Assembly: GCF_000263595.1 (NCBI RefSeq)
Contig: NZ_ADES01000001.1
Span: 62,001 to 126,000 of the forward strand
DNA length: 64,000 bases
Reading direction: 5' to 3'
Source of the DNA: Gardnerella vaginalis 1500E
GTDB taxonomy: Bacteria; Actinomycetota; Actinomycetes; Actinomycetales; Bifidobacteriaceae
Under the pieces are notes generated by a model. That model searched no databases and was not told the origin of the DNA. It saw nothing but the letters and a program-made list of their open reading frames with translations. Positions 62,525 to 64,000 of this stretch are shown here, one piece after another (position 1 is the first letter of the stretch; every line of letters begins with the position of its first letter). The translations under genes were made by a program, and so were the position numbers.

Positions 62525-64000
62525 ATTTGATTGCTACGCGTATTAGGCAGATAGCATTATTGCTTTTTGCGATTCTTGTTTCAGCAATTGCATTTTTGCA
62601 AATGTTCTTTCGTATAGACAGTTGCATATCAGCTAATTATGTTGCAATGCTAACAATTGTTATGCTGCTATTCTTAGTATTTTGGGGTGTGCTTCTTGTT
62701 AAGCAACCTTATGCTAGTCAAGCAATTTTGCCATGTATTATGCTTCTTACAGCAATAGGAACAGTTCTTATTGCAAGAATTGATAAGCAAAATAATACTG
62801 ATATTGCTATTAAACAGTTAGTGTGGGTGTGTGTAGCGCTTATATTATCTATTATTTTTGTTATTGTGCTGCAAGATTATCGCATATTAAGGCGTTTTTC
62901 TTATGTAAATATGGTAATCGGCTTAGTTTTGCTTCTTTCTCCTATGATTCCAGGATTAGGAAAAGAAATTGGCGGTGCGAGAATTTGGATTGGTTTTGGG
63001 AATCACACTGTGCAACCTGGAGAATTTGCTAAGCTTTTCCTAGCTTTCTTCTTTGCAGCGTATTTGTTTAATCATCGCGACAGGCTTGCTGTAGGAGGGA
63101 AGAAAGTTTTTGGAGTGCATTTGCCAAGATTGCAAGATATGGGTCCTATTGCGTTAGTTTGGGCTGTATCAATGGGCGTATTAGTTGTGCAGCATGATCT
63201 TGGCACTTCTCTTATGTTCTTTGCTATGTTTGTGTCAATGCTTTATGTTGCCACAGGTCGCAAAGGTTGGTTGGTTGTTGGAGTTATTGCATTCATATTA
63301 GGCTGCTTAGCTGCAGTAAAGTTATTCGCACATGTGCAGTATCGTGTGGATGCTTGGCTTCACCCGTTTGATAATGCTGTGTATAACAGGTTCCCTGGAG
63401 GTTCGGCTCAGATTGTATCTGGATTATTTGGTCTTGCAGCCGGAGGAACTACGGGAACAGGTTTAGGTCAGGGGCATCCTTCTTTAACGCCGCTAGCTAA
63501 TTCTGATTTTATTTATGCTTCTATTGGTGAAGAACTTGGTCTTACTGGACTTCTTGCAGTATTAGTTTTGTATTTAATTATTATTACTTCCGGAATGATT
63601 ACCGCAATGAAAATTAAAGATGGCTTCGGTAAATTATTAGCATCCGGTCTTGTTTTTACTATGGCATTCCAAGTATTTACTGTTGTTGGTGGTATTACTT
63701 TGGTTATACCTTTAACAGGTTTGACCTTGCCATATATGGCTGCTGGCGGGTCTTCATTAGTAGCAAATTATTTGCTTGCAGCATTACTTATTGTTATTTC
63801 TAACTCTGCGAATAAACCTGAATCAGCTCCAGTTTCCGACGCATTTCAGTATGAGGCTTTGGCAGCATTGCGTGAGCGAGAATTACAGGAGAGAAGTCGT
63901 AGTAAATCTGAAAATAATGATCTTGGTGAAAGTAGTTTAATTAATAGTCAGGAAGAAGCGAATAATATGAATAACTCAACCCTTGTTTCTTCGCAGGAAC
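62521..64000 (+). CDS. rodA: RodA/FtsW-family peptidoglycan polymerase (3' end outside window)
   Basis: A SEDS glycosyltransferase that polymerises lipid II. The 493 codons in the window show about twelve membrane segments and the SEDS marks 'GGARIWIGFGNHTVQPGEFA' with 'KLFLAFF', 'VQHDLGTSLMFFAMF', 'GTGLGQGHPSLTPLANSDFI' and 'IGEELGLTGLLAVLVLYL', then 'PLTGLTLPYMAAGGSS'. After the last membrane segment a long hydrophilic tail runs off the window edge. It starts at ATG 62521 overlapping pstP. In actinobacteria pbpA, pknA and pknB follow in this operon. Confidence 0.92.
   Translation, partial: MNLIATRIRQIALLLFAILVSAIAFLQMFFRIDSCISANYVAMLTIVMLLFLVFWGVLLVKQPYASQAILPCIMLLTAIGTVLIARIDKQNNTDIAIKQLVWVCVALILSIIFVIVLQDYRILRRFSYVNMVIGLVLLLSPMIPGLGKEIGGARIWIGFGNHTVQPGEFAKLFLAFFFAAYLFNHRDRLAVGGKKVFGVHLPRLQDMGPIALVWAVSMGVLVVQHDLGTSLMFFAMFVSMLYVATGRKGWLVVGVIAFILGCLAAVKLFAHVQYRVDAWLHPFDNAVYNRFPGGSAQIVSGLFGLAAGGTTGTGLGQGHPSLTPLANSDFIYASIGEELGLTGLLAVLVLYLIIITSGMITAMKIKDGFGKLLASGLVFTMAFQVFTVVGGITLVIPLTGLTLPYMAAGGSSLVANYLLAALLIVISNSANKPESAPVSDAFQYEALAALRERELQERSRSKSENNDLGESSLINSQEEANNMNNSTLVSSQE

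Noticed and set aside
1-64000. CRISPR array, insertion sequence, prophage or rRNA operon
   Set aside because: I saw no regularly spaced 25-40-base repeats, transposase or integrase reading frames, phage genes or rRNA sequence in the window.

Overview
The window looks like a chromosome segment around the replication origin of a low-GC member of the Bifidobacteriaceae, most likely Gardnerella or a close relative. This rests on the AT-rich sequence, actinobacterial gene families (DUF3566, DUF6049, DUF4032, FhaA/FhaB/PstP, Jag, DciA, MurT/GatD, an RpfB-like protein), an HspR operator (HAIR) and a 6C-type small RNA. I assigned the organism by reading protein families and synteny, not by a database search.

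Positions 1-32000 are a mosaic of housekeeping and accessory genes. In order these are: the 5' end of clpB (minus) under an HspR operator; an FAH-family hydrolase; a YggS-like PLP protein; a small two-gene toxin-antitoxin-like module; glutamyl-Q-tRNA(Asp) synthetase; an aquaglyceroporin; polyphosphate kinase with a Nudix/histidine-phosphatase fusion (the mycobacterial ppk-mutT1 pair); upp preceded by a possible structured RNA; hicA-hicB; the lipid II amidation pair gatD-murT; dnaB; a MATE transporter; amt-ftsY; a mycoredoxin-like protein; tRNA-Lys; a DUF4032 kinase-fold protein; an MsmK-type ABC ATPase; a membrane-anchored DsbA-like protein; a Ser/Thr kinase; tRNA-Thr; a 6C RNA; and rpf-like/ksgA/LytR_C.

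Positions 30500-62500 are the conserved actinobacterial oriC neighbourhood. Left of the origin are cca (pcnA), a mutT4-like Nudix gene, a DUF6049 gene, murJ, a separate pseudokinase gene, trxB, parB-parA, rsmG, jag, yidC, yidD, rnpA and rpmH. The replication start block dnaA-[oriC]-dnaN-recF-dciA-gyrB-gyrA-DUF3566 follows. Then come mscL and a PAP2 phosphatase (both minus) and the cell-envelope signalling operon fhaA-fhaB-pstP-rodA, with rodA running off the window end. The DnaA boxes flanking dnaA and the AT-rich stretch before dnaN mark oriC. Six near-consensus parS sites lie between 41.4 and 44 kb, four of them inside parB.

Functional threads. Chromosome replication and segregation: DnaA, DnaN, RecF, DciA and DnaB, gyrase, ParAB/parS, plus an extra DnaA-box cluster near dnaB. 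Envelope building: MurT/GatD, MurJ, the pseudokinase, FhaA/B, PstP, RodA, the Rpf-like hydrolase and YidC/YidD. RNA processing and modification: RnpA, KsgA, RsmG, GluQ, CCA transferase. The most unusual signals are a four-way-junction RNA candidate (9878-9973), a 211-bp nested inverted repeat (43037-43247), parS sites written into the parB reading frame, a second DnaA-box cluster (16880-16972), an ammonium transporter with Asn in place of the second pore His, and a MurT without its usual zinc ribbon.
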